DNA of 64,000 bases, taken from the NCBI GenBank assembly GCA_023159155.1, contig JAJNNX010000006.1, positions 496,001-560,000 of the forward strand. The letters run 5' to 3'. How positions within the stretch are numbered: position 1 is the first letter of the stretch; each line of letters begins with the position of its first letter. A program made the position numbers and the translations under genes. This document shows, one piece after another, positions 23,129-34,679 of the stretch. A model generated the notes under the pieces. That model had not been told where the DNA came from. It made no database searches and saw only the letters and a list, made by a program, of their open reading frames with translations. The stretch comes from Ustulina deusta. Taxonomy: Eukaryota > Ascomycota > Sordariomycetes > Xylariales > Xylariaceae.

Positions 23129-23221
23129 GTTGGATAAGCTTCTCGTGGGACCTGCTGGCCGTCTCGACGCCGAGGAAAAATACGCAGAGGGCTTGAACGA
23201 CCGTCCTAGATTTGCCATCAT

Positions 23222-26200
23222 TCAATCTAGGTACCAGATGACTGCCTAGTACTCTAATCCTGGAATATCGTCGCCGCTAATAGCCTGATGGGGGTGTAGA
23301 CCAGAGAAAGGAAACCGTCGACGCGAATGATCCTTGTGGTTGAGGGTGTCTCGTTCGTATGATTCTCATCCACACAGCCTTCTCCCAATCGGCCCTGCCG
23401 GTCCCAAGGCTGTGGCTCTTGGCTCGCTTAGGCGTAAGAAACTGAAGTTATTTACGCACCGTTTAGCTCCTAATTTAGTACTGGGTCAGCAGCCAGACCG
23501 CCTTCTTGAGTCAGAGAGAGGGAGAGTAGATCTTCGCGCTTATCGTCGGAAGAAGAAGAAAAAAAGTTGAAAGAGATAGGGAAGAGTCCCACATATATAT
23601 AGCCTTCCCCGCGACGGCACTGTCGGGTCAAAGATGTGAAGAGCAGTGTGGATATACCAATGTATTACCTCTATCCAATGCATCAACAATTCGTGCTGGA
23701 TTTCTCATGGATCGTATGTGATCGCCGTAAATCGCCTTCCTAGCCAACCAACATACAACCAGCGATCGAAACGGGGGTGGCGGTAGATTCCCGACAAATG
23801 ATTCGAGAAACTCGTGAACAACTCAGTACTGGAGCCGCCGATGACTTTCGTGTCGGCCACCAGTCCGAGGTAATTGGGATAGGTTGTGCTCGAGAGACAG
23901 ATAACGCCGACGCGAGTGGTTGCTAGGAACCGGGGCTCATCACGCCGCGGCTCCACCGGATACTTCCACTTTTTGCTACCCAAGCCTCTTTATCTGGAGC
24001 CGGTGATGACAATCATCGCCATGCGTTGCTCACAAATGGTGTAGAGGTGGAGGTGGCAGTGGAGGTGAAAGTTGTCAAGTTGTCTAGTTTCCCTGACGGC
24101 AATGGGGCCACGGGGTGTTTAAAGTCATCAAGGGCGCGGCGGCTAGGAAAGACCAGCATGTGTCTTGCGGGATGGTGATGGTGGTGGTGGTAGTGGTGGT
24201 GGTGTGGTGGTGTGGTGAAGGGGTGAAGGGGTGTCAGGTTGCCCAGAGTGCTGGTGCCTGGTAAAGCGGTAAATGGATTGATTACCTACCTAGTTAGGTA
24301 GAATTTACTACTAGATTAGAAGACAACTCTTAAGGAAACCTGGTCGGGAGCCATAAATCTGACTAATACCTACTTGGCTTGAATGGAAGTCTTGGACTGG
24401 GAAAGAACTCCTGGTACAACTCGATACCTACCATGCTCCACGTAATGGATGAACATTCAAGTTTGGGCAATTACTGGGGACGGTAGATTAGATACCTGAG
24501 GTAACTGGGATGCAGCTCCTTTGACCGTTATGCTGTAGTGTAGGTGTTGATTGCAAAAGTACCTACTTATTCTACATCCACCCTATAAGTCAGAACCTTA
24601 GGTACCTTACATGGGAGGGAAGTAATAGGTACATGGATATGTACCATTCTGTCCACCCACCTGTGTACCTACATATGTATTGTACATTACATTACATCCA
24701 ACTGCATCTGCCTTCAGATGCTTGTTTTATGACCTGGTAAACAACCTGGAACCAAACTTCTTCCTGCGCTCGGCATTCACCAGCGCCATCGGTTTCAGGG
24801 TTGGTTTTCCAATAGTGAGGATGCCGCCAGAGTAGTGTACCAGACTGTCAGTAAAGGCAACGCGATTGCGTGGACCATCAGTTGGCGATAGTCCTTCAAC
24901 TTGCCCATCTCTATCTAGCGCATACCATGGTCGGCATCCCCAATCGTGGGATACAGATAAGAAGCACGTGGTATTAATATAGGCCTTAATTCCTCTGAGT
25001 GTATAGGTATGGTTGAGGGACGTGGACAGCATATTTAATATAATTTTGACAATGTTGGACAGCATATTGGCGGACGCTATTGACTTCGTGATTCGTCGCC
25101 CAACCTGTGAGCCGCCATTCTGGTCTGCAGTGTTGCAAACGTCTTTTTTTCTGTGGCAGCAAAGCTGACTTGCATTCACATCGAAACTTCCCTTCAGCCT
25201 TCAGCTTGGATGTGGCGTCTACGATCATCCACCATCCGAGATAGATAGAGAGGTGCATTTTCAATCGCGCCAAACGCGGCTTCCCGCTTGCAATAGTAGG
25301 CCTTGGCGCACAATGAGAACAGTAATGGCCACTGCACATCGCTGGGAGATCAACCGTTGTTCTACTGACGAACCCATGCCTTCTTCTGCTTTGGGCTGAC
25401 CATCTGGTATGAAGAGCCACGACAAATGCTCCTGGCCTATCAGCGAGTCTACGGCAAGCTACGGCAAGACGTAACAACAGCCGAATAACGTCTCATCAGA
25501 ACTATGTTATTTCATGTGCTCTATAACGTGTGCGAGAACCTGGGACAGGTGTTGCGTTGCGTAAGAAAAGTAGGTAGTAGCATAGTTGAAGGGGTCGAAA
25601 TAGCTGGCCAAGCCAAGTGCCGATCAGCGATCAGCGATCAGCGCTGTATCTTCACCCAAGTCACACCCCAACGTGGGATGTGCCGCTGCACCCCAAGCAG
25701 AACTCCGGGACAGACAAAAGGTCGACCTGTCCGGCACTAGGTAAGTATGCATACCTACCTGACGGCTATCGGATTACCGAGCCGCTCAGGGGCAGCGGTC
25801 AGACTCAACAACACGAGACGCCAGTTGAAGCTGTTCGAAGCGGAAGGTCCGCTGAATCGCAATTTAATCGAGGAAGGCCGTAAGAGGACAGCCAGTCGCG
25901 GATGAATAAGCCTGCATTGCTTGCGGCAGCTCGCAGCCGGAAATACGGGCGGGAAACGCCACCGGCACGCAGGCTGTCTGCCATGAACAACATAAGATAG
26001 TCCATTACCTGGGTTCTGGCTGGATGATGTTGGGAAATATGTTGTGTAGTGCTGGACCCACTTGGCTGCACCAGGCTGGGTAGCCTCAACACTGCATGCG
26101 CGCGAGGAAATTCTCAATTGCTACTGGATATAAAAGCCTGGGATTCTCTCCACAGTTGCGGCAGCCACATTGCTTGGTCCTGTGCTGTGCGCTGCTGTGC

Positions 26201-27594
26201 GGTGGAGGTCGATACCGAGATTACGACCCACGCGTAGTCCCGTGCTAGTTACGTGTATGTTGAGAAACACGAAACAGCAGATGACTGTTTCAACGTGAAC
26301 ATGCTAGTCAGCCAGCTGCGAAAAGATTCCAAGCCAGAAGCTCTCATGAGAGAAACGATGTCGTGGATCAACTGATAATCCATCCCACTTCTTTAAAGGG
26401 TTTGTACCACCGCCGATTGAAGAACCGACGGGTCTACAAAGCTCACTGGCTCGGATTTGGGATTGGTGCGACGCTCGGCTACGACGGCTTACTTAGCGCG
26501 GGACGTGTCTACTGCACACGGCCGATCCCCCGTTATGCCCTTAAAAATCCTGCCATGAAAACCGAGGTGTTGGCAAGCAAGGTTCAGAAAAAATAAATGT
26601 TGCGTACGTACGCTGAAGTGGTGGGCAAGCGGGATGGTAATGGTGCTGGAGGGTAGGGATTGTGAGCAAGGATATCGACTTTCTCCGGAGACCCTGTTGA
26701 ACCCTTCATCAAGACAACAAGGTTGTGGATAACAAAGTTTTGCGCAAGCATCATACCGCGACACAAGCCATGACGTAGTTGCGGGTACCTTAGGCATCGT
26801 GGAGTATCACGGTGTAAGCTAGTTAGTACGTGCCAACGGACCAATGAGCACGAATGCATCCCGCTTGTGCCGCAAAAACTTGAACTAACCTCCAATTTAG
26901 CATGTTATGTCGCTGCCGGTGAATTCGGGGGTTGGAGGGTGGTGAGCTGAAAACACGTTGTACACTACCTAGTGTACGCTTCTCAGACTTGAAGGTTCCG
27001 GGGTCTGGGTTCTAATCCGCTTTCCTGATCTCACCTAGCTCGCGGCATGTCTTTCCCTACACACCTTAATTCCGAATGGTTGCCGATAATTTCCATATCT
27101 GGGAGCTGCAGACACACCCGCGCAGAACTGTCCACGAGGGTTGGGAATCTCGCCAATAGCCTTTTGGGTATACCACGTGTTTGAAAAGATGTTGTAGATG
27201 GAAATGTCACTCGGCGGTACCTAGTTCATCCCAAGCAAAATTCAAAAATTCGTCCCCTTCGTACCATTGTTGACGCACAGGTAGGTAGTTGCATAACCAC
27301 GTCCGCGAGACACGAAGCACGAAACAAGAAACACCCAATGGCAAATAGTCACGCTTTGATATTAATTACGATTACCCTAAAACCGAATTAAGCCCTTGTG
27401 TGCGAGAGTGCCGCACCCCCGTAATAGCATGATTTTACCACCCTTTTTCCTTTCAGCGCCTAGCCAATACTCGAAACTCAATATTATACCCAGACCTCCG
27501 GACAACACCTTTCCAAACCCGCACAATGTCCGATGTTCCATGTGGTCTTTTCAGGATTTCGATCGCCCCCAGCCAAGTAAACGGAGGAGTGGTA
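23222..27594. other. Gene-free 4.4 kb spacer
   Basis: No protein family, tRNA or intact mobile element recognised on either strand. Notable content: a purine run near 23545-23577, a GGT-rich array at 24171-24234, a sevenfold-base CGATCAG tandem at 25621-25641, and many TACCTA fragments between about 24285 and 24690. The several open frames of 70-160 codons overlap on opposite strands without domain character. Confidence 0.5.
24171..24234 (+). repeat. GGT/GGTGT microsatellite
   Basis: Imperfect (GGT)n array grading into GTGGT and GGGGTGAA units, strongly G-biased on the + strand. A shorter GGAGGT run precedes it at about 24044-24068. Confidence 0.85.
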
Positions 27595-28133
27595 TTATAG
27601 CTTAGCCCTGCCGGTGAAACGACTATTGCGTCGACGATAAGACACCCAGTATATAGCCCCAGCCAAGGCGCCAATCACCCAGAGTATTGAGTTCGCCAGG
27701 TCGACCCAAAGCGCGTTCTTCATGCGCTGTGTATCGCCGTTGCCTTCAGGGTCTTCGTGGAGGTACATTTTGGCAAACAAGCCGAAGAGGGCTATCCAAA
27801 GCCCGAAAAGGATGGTGCTCCATACCGGCGCAACCGGGAATCGGCGGACGGAGGGGATGAGGAAGAGGATGGCGGTCGCAGCCGAGAGACTAGCAACGAC
27901 AATTGCGTAGACCTAGAAAGATAGGTGAATGGTCAGGTCATGTTCCCATGGGAGATCGCATAGCGGCTTGCTCGCAATCCACGTACCCATTTTCCGTCTG
28001 AATAAGCCTCCTCTCTATCTGCACGATCTAGATCGGTGCCGTACAGCCCTATGACCGCAAGAGCGAGGACGAATTGGAAAAAATGTAATGAGGCGAAGAG
28101 CATCGAGCTCGCTGTCATGTCGACGAGACCCAT
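27595..28133 (-). CDS. MARVEL-domain four-helix membrane protein
   Basis: Two exons, 28133-27987 and 27912-27595. The 73-nt intron (27913-27985, donor GTACGT, acceptor CTAG) leaves one unassigned base, 27986, which is the first base of the donor, so the intron is 27913-27986. Phase 0, 154 residues. Four hydrophobic segments at about residues 10-32, 50-71, 78-100 and 115-140 give the MARVEL topology. A polar loop (DLDRADREEAYSDGKW) follows helix 1 and an Arg-rich YRRR stop-transfer follows helix 4. The AKMYLHEDPEGN loop and the DLANSILWVIGAL helix resemble the fungal MARVEL/Nce102-like family, which organises plasma-membrane domains. ATG 28133 is taken because the longer frame would need a TTG start. 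The fold is well supported; the exact role is not known. Confidence 0.87.
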
Positions 28134-31100
28134 ATTCAATAACGCAACGCGAGCGCGGGGCAATAGACGAGGGGTTGTGTGACGAGAGGCAGGGGTGCGA
28201 TGGGATTTCTTAGTCGTTGGAGTACGTTTGGGATGCCAGGTAAAATAGGAATGGAGAGATTTGAATGGTGCAGAGATAGATCAACGCTCGTGGCAGCGAG
28301 GGGTGAGGAGACGACATATAGTTCATCAGCACCGTCGGCATTTCCCCAAGACAACCCAGATAAGCTTTTGCGCCGATGGCCTCCTAGGTACCGATGAACT
28401 GAGGCCAAGAAGCCGCGATGAAGTCATTGCTGTCTGCGGGGAAGCAAGAACCAATGACATCGGTAGCGCGAACTAAAACTTCCGTGCAAACCAAGCTTTC
28501 TTTAGCGTAGTGGCGTTAGTGTACATGTGTACCTGATTCAGTACCTACTTAGGGTGGTATGTATATATCTGAAGTACCTAAGAGAAAGTGCAGGTGGGCA
28601 ACGGACACATGCTTGCGCTATAGGTAAGTTAAGTACCTAACCTATATGTAATAGGGTGCGAAGCATCTCTCCTTGTAGGTAGAGGTATCCTCTGTTATCT
28701 GTTCACACTTCCTGCAGTTGGTACCTCAGAAAGAGAAGTGTTTACAGTTCAATGTGTTTTTGATTTATGATGTGTACCTACTTAATCTACAGTATACCCT
28801 AGCCAGCTACCGGGGTGCCGGCGGCCTGGGTCTGTCTCCCGCTCAATTAAGGTACAGTACAGTACAGTACTGACGCGTCAGTGCCTTGTGAACCATTTCT
28901 GGTAGACAAACCATGGATGTCAAGGCAAGACAACTACCTCGCAGGGCTTCCAAGACTCACGGCCTGATACAACCAAAGAGGCAGTTTCCATCCTCCCTTT
29001 CGAACCTGGATTCGTGTATTTCTACATTTCCCCTACACTACCCACCCCATCCGCATCCATGTAACGCCGAACTGTGGAGAGATTGATAGCCCTTTTCGCG
29101 AGAAGTGAGTGGAGAGGTTTGGGTGTTGTTGAAGTGCAAAATCGGGAATGATAAAGCAGGCACCAGCCCTTACCGAGGTCCTCAAGACCCTTTCTTAGTC
29201 CTAAGGCCAAACGCCTCATAGCCTTGGCTCCCAGTCATGATGTATTTCGCCAATATCTCGGTATCGCCGCTGCTATGCTGAAGTGTTTTCAACTTTGGGT
29301 AACATGGACTATATATATTGAGACACGCTACTCCTGTGACAACTTATCGTGTGGTGTTTGGGTACGATGTGAAGACCGAGCCAGCCGCAATCGAACCCAG
29401 CTTCATCGAGGGGCTATGTCCAGGTTAGCAATTTGCAAGGTCCTCTCTCCACCGCAGCGAGGGCTACACGTTTTTGGAATTCGAAATTTAGCCGTACTGT
29501 ATAGAGGTGGTGGTGAGATTACCCCCCCTCAGAGATTTCGTCAGCCATGTCGGGCAACAAGGACTTCGTGGAATTCTGCAACTTACCTTGCGTATGACCT
29601 GACAATACTGAGAGATAAGAGACCTTATATACTTATAAGGGCAAGCTTGTGACTCCTCTTACTCGGCGGTTTCGGTTTTATATGCCTACATAAAGATGGC
29701 CGTTTTCCTTCATCGTTGTCTGACGGGACCATTCACCAACTGCTTTATCAACACGATCACCGACAACATGACCTTGTTATGCTATGATGGGCGGGCTCCT
29801 GGTTTCAGTCCCTCAAGCGCGCTGGGTTATCTTGGGTATCGCTGGCAGGTATATTTCAGGGCAACATATCTGTTCTTGCATTAATGGCATTGTAGACAGA
29901 GTAGAGAGGGCAACTCATGGTCGACTTATCATCCGCGAAGATACTTATTGTACGATCTTATCAAAGCCCAAGGGCGACTCTATTCCTTCTTCGCTTCAGA
30001 GGTCTCGTTAGGGGTGTGGATGGACCGTTCTGAGAAGAAAGGAGAGCGGGGTGGGACGGGAAGTTGGGTTTGTATGCCCTCCCCTCCAGTTGCGGAAAGG
30101 GGTTGGCCGTTGAGAGCGGCCACCTTTGGAACAATGCTGACGGCCAAGGCATCCAGAAATATCAATTGCCATGGGTCTGAAGCAATGCCACAATAGAGGG
30201 CAATTGATTCTAGCAGTCGCCAACACGCAGGTCGGTGGCACGAGGTTAGATGATGGCTATGCTACCCATCACAGACCCTTGAAAACCCAAGCATCCAAAA
30301 CCAGGCAGCAACTAGTCATCTGGGTAGGCTGTTCGTCTTTTGGGAACAGCAGCCAGGGATATCAAAACGTACCGACTCGGGCTTTCAGAGCTTTGATACT
30401 GTTCTCGTATCTTGCCCACTCTCCCAAGGACCTGGCTCCCGGCCTGGCTTATGTTGATGCATGCAATCTGCATACAATGACGGAGATGTGCGGGATACTC
30501 ATCTGACGCAGGGGGTTTCCAGCAATTCGGTCTACAGGTGTTCAATACCTAAGTGGATCTGGACTGGCAGTGCAGTGTTTCTTTGGTTCATGAAGTTCCA
30601 CTACAACTCACACCGAATCTTAGTCAACAACGACCGTTTCTCTACAGGCTACAACGTCAAACTATCGCAACCACGATTCCCAAACTCGCTTGTTCGCCGA
30701 GTAAGCAAGTGAGCCTTCGGCTTGTTACACCAACCCTCGCCGCCACCACGTTTTCCTGCTATCTCGCGAGCATAGGTCAAGGGCAGATTCGATGGGCTTA
30801 TTCATCATGCTGAAATTCCAAGTATCGCCGTTTCGAGGGACGCCCCGATCCAGCATTTGAGAATTACTGTAACGTGACCATCAAAAATGATCATACCTCT
30901 ACCGAAATTGGATCTGGAACTGCTTCGCCCCAGGCTGAACGGAGAGAGAGACCTGAAAGGGGTGACAGATGGAGAAGTCATCATCCTCCTGTATCTCCCA
31001 CCTAGCTGGTGTATATCAGCGCGAGTATTCCCGCGAGTCTAGCTTAATCTCACCATCATTATCTTCGTCCTGCCCACAATCACAATCCTTTATCTCTCCC

Positions 31101-31152
31101 TCTCTCTTCCACGCAGACAAACAGAAACGACTTACGCTGGACCTTCGTCAAA
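28134..31152. other. Divergent 3 kb spacer
   Basis: Upstream of both the MARVEL gene (-) and the small zinc-finger gene (+). It holds TACCTA-type fragments at about 28540-28650, a GTACA tandem followed by the palindrome CTGACGCGTCAG at 28870-28881, and a CT-rich leader from about 31040 to 31140. No further gene recognised. Confidence 0.5.
28870..28881. promoter_or_regulatory. 12-bp perfect palindrome containing ACGCGT
   Basis: CTGACGCGTCAG, directly after a run of GTACA units (28852-28870). ACGCGT is the core of the MluI cell-cycle box bound by MBF in yeasts. It is far (0.7 kb or more) from the nearest gene start, so a regulatory role is only a possibility. Confidence 0.3.
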
Positions 31153-31498
31153 ATGGCTTACAGCGATTACCGTGATAGCTACAACAGCCGCCGAAACTCT
31201 GGGAATCAGGATTCCTACAGATACCAGACCAACGAAAGTGCTGGCTATACTAGCTCGCAAGCATCCTCAACTTACCCAGCAAGTAACGTGTGCCCCGCTG
31301 GTGGCCCACAGCCTGACAAGAGTAAATGGCGATGGTCCTGCGTTAGTTTGCACTTATCGTCTCGTACGCTCTCACCTTTGACTAATCAGCCGATAGTGTA
31401 ACTGTAACTGGACCAACTTATCATACACCTATAATGATAGTTGCGTGGACTGCGGCCACCGCCGAGCGACTTGCTGCAAGGTTTGGGCGGTGGAATAA
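31153..31498 (+). CDS. Small RanBP2-like zinc-finger protein (96 aa)
   Basis: Two exons, 31153-31341 and 31397-31498, around a 55-nt intron with donor GTTAGT, branch GACTAATC and acceptor ATAG, phase 0. Splicing joins a Tyr/Ser/Gln/Asn-rich N-terminus (residues 1-58, probably disordered) to a compact Cys-rich C-terminus. The latter reads W61-S-C63-x2-C66-x3-N70, then C79-x2-C82-G-H84, then C89-C90. The W-x-C-x2-C-x3-N...C-x2-C spacing is that of RanBP2-type zinc fingers (ssRNA or ubiquitin binding), with an extra His/Cys-Cys tail. The start has a very good context (CAAAATGGC) and sits behind a CT-rich leader. It is overlooked by simple open-frame inspection because the motif lies across the splice. 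Zinc binding is a confident inference; the ligand is unknown. Confidence 0.75.
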
Positions 31499-34400
31499 AG
31501 CCCGAATGGGGAACAAAAGAGGTGAATAGCCTCGTCGCCCAATATTCATCGCTGTTACACGATAGGGTGAGCCGGCAAGGGTCGGCGCTGATAGCTCCTC
31601 CACGAATTCCGTATACGGGAAGATTTCGAGTGGCAAATGGGGATGCCTGACCGAGGAGTCGTGGGTTATTGTTAGGTGTAACAGGCAACAGTTATGCGGG
31701 TACTCTCTTAACAATGTAGAAGCGTGGGATGGGAAAGATACACCGGAACGGCTCAGGCCGGCGGATGGCGCTTGGGGTATTTCACTATTTGTTTGAAGTT
31801 ATATTTCCTTGCGTCGCACAGATTGGTCTCGAGCTAGACAAAATTATACTGGCTTTGGACTAATGCCATCTTTAACATTCCACCCCTAACTGCGAGTGAT
31901 TCTGAGTGCTGCTCTCCGCTGATACCCTAGACTAGTGTTTCAACCTTGGGGCCGCCCGAGGGGCGACCTGAAGGACCTTGCATGATGTGGAGTTAAGATG
32001 CCGCGTAGCCTAGAGATGGGTTCGAACGCCGTTGGGTACTGCCTTCTCGCTGTGGCCATGCTCTTGCTGTAGAGAAACGCCACCTCAATAAGCGGATGGG
32101 GTAAGGAGATGGAACACAGTTGGGATTCCGAATAGTTTCCTTATTTTGTTCACACTTGTGGCTCTCAAGACACCTCAACATGCCAACGGATTGCCAATAC
32201 CACTTTAGAGTCCGAGGCAATTTTTACTAACATTTCACAAGCTGAAGCATAGAGGGCTGAGCGAGAGCAATTCACACTGGTGGCTGTCAATGCCACACTT
32301 GTGGTGTAAGGCTTTCGACCGGTATGCTTATACAGAGAGAAAGCCTGGGAAGGCAAAGCGGACATCACAAGCATCCTAGCTGGGTGGAAAAGTTCTCCTC
32401 ACCGACATCGACGTTCTTCCTTGACCTACGCGCCCATCTGTCTGTAATACGTCTACCGAACAGCGCTGTAGATTCGTGCTGTGTACGAGGAGGCGGGTGG
32501 ATAATGGTTAGCGTAGGCGTATCGCCTGGCTCGGCGACGACGCGAATCTCGGCCAGGGGCTGTTAGGTAGATGTAACGGGCGGCAGCATGGCGAAGTGAC
32601 GGGTAGGGGTATGAATCACAAACAAGGCGAACGTGTGAGGGGCTGAGTTGAGATGCTGCTGGTCAATGTAAATAAGAAAAAGTCGAAGGCTCGGTATGGA
32701 AAGACAACAAAACAGGTAAATCATTGGTCCCATGGCTAATTTGAAATGGTCAGCATCCAATGAAAACCTGAGCAAGATAAGATTTTTTACTTTGCTCGCT
32801 GTTGCCTTGATTATAGGGGCCAATGAGAATGGACAACTACACAAGGTGCAGCTAGATAGGTAGTTAGTGGTACTAGTGTGTTGTCACGCTTCTCTTGATG
32901 ATGCGCTCTCTTCTGCCTCGTTGCCTGACCAGTAAGCAAGCTGCCAGCCACTGAAAGGAGAGACGACTTGTGTCCAAAGAAGAAAAAAGAGAAGTAAGTA
33001 GGTCCCAATCCGGCATCTCTCATATGTTACTTCTCCGTAAAGTGCGGTGGCTTCACTACTCTGGTGCAACGAATATTTGTGGTGGTTGTTCGAAAGGCAG
33101 CAGCAAGGCTGCCGCGCGCTTGGCCACTGCCGATGCGGCCCGATGGCTTAGGTATAGGTACGTAGTTGTCAGCGGTACTTAACTCCCTGCACACCGCAAG
33201 TCCGACATATGACGGTATGCATCTCTGTACTGTAGGTCCCTCCTAGCCGGCCACGAATGATGCCACGAATGATGCACTAAGCATGCATACTTGACAGTAG
33301 GGTAACACCCCCAAGTATGTATATGCACATTACTCGACGAACATGAGGCTTCAGCCATCATCTAAGGTATATTCGTCAGCATGTGTACAATATTGAGGTG
33401 ATTTGTGGTCGATACGATGCGAATAAGACAATTGCTTAGTCACACACGTGTGTTCATTACCAGTCCTCTTGGGGCGTGAAGGCGTAGCCGTCACATGCGG
33501 ACAGGGGTAGACGGCGTGGTGGCGGCAGGTGTCTGGTGTAGGTGTTTGTCTCAGCTGCCATATTCTATGCAACAGTAGGGTGTTCGTTCTGGCTGGGACG
33601 GTGACCCTGAGGCTCTGCGACTGATTCGAAGACATAGTAAACGCCGGATTTGGCCCCTAGGAATGGCAAGGGGTGTAGGGCGATATTCAGTGATAGGTTG
33701 GGTAGCAGCACATATTAGTTAGTCAGCTAGCTGGAGGCGCGATATCCAGAGGCGGTCAATCCAGCGTGTTGTTTTGAATGTCACCGAACGTCTAAGAATA
33801 CTGCATCATGCAGCCGGATGAGAGGGCCGAGTGTCCGTTCACACCATACCAGGCTCCAGAGATTACCTCATTATAAAAGCCAAGATGGAGAGAGACACAG
33901 GGCTAGGCGGAGAGGACAGTAGCCCCCAAGACAATACAAGTCAAACGAGAACTAGAGACATGCACCCATGCACACCAGACTCTCCCAAAGCTAGCTGCAT
34001 GATGCATACAATCAAGGCGAACAGCGTAGCCGGTGCGTTCGCTTCCTCATACCCTGTTGGTACGCTGTCGGTCATGGGCGATCGATCATGTTGTGGAACT
34101 GAGGCACGTGTAAACGGTTCTAGAGAACTGCAACAATGAAGAACGATAGTCAAGAAACTGTCAGTGGTCGCGAAGCAGGACTCGTGCGGTTGGACTTACC
34201 GATCTAGTAATCACACACACACACACATATACCTAGTTAGACCAATCAAGCACTCTACTATCTAGGGACTTCAGGTATTGGGGTGGAATAGCGACGTTGT
34301 TGAAGAGATGGAGTTAGTAAATTGACAGGGAACCACCGTGAGGGGTAATATGGGCACTGTCCTTCGTTAGTTACTACCCCCCACTGTTGACAAACCCCGA

Positions 34401-34679
34401 ATATTGACTATCTCAGGGAACCTTGGAACCTTAATTCAAGAAGAAACCTAAAACCCTTTAATATGTACCTAGACGTAGTTTACGTCTGGACAGAACCTTT
34501 GAAATAGGTGCATAAGGTATACATACCTAATAGAGCAACGCGGTTATTTTTTATCTCAGTTTCAGACGCCCCATATAGGCCCATAATACATCTTTTTGAT
34601 GTTTTGTGGACCTGTGGCGGTGCACTGTGGGCCCATACAAAAAGACCTATGAAGGACGTTTAAGTACTCGATACAGAAA
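31499..34679. other. Spacer leading into the AT-rich block
   Basis: Normal-composition sequence without a recognisable gene; a (CA)n run at 34211-34228. From about 34540 the composition drifts towards A/T. No clear target-site duplication or terminal inverted repeat was seen at the transition. Confidence 0.5.

Noticed and set aside
24986..25477. Open frame of about 160 codons on the minus strand
   Set aside because: Cys/Arg-rich chance composition, no motif, and overlapping a second frame on the same strand.
29380..29412. Second B-box-like sequence on the minus strand
   Set aside because: The T-stem does not pair and no acceptor stem is present.
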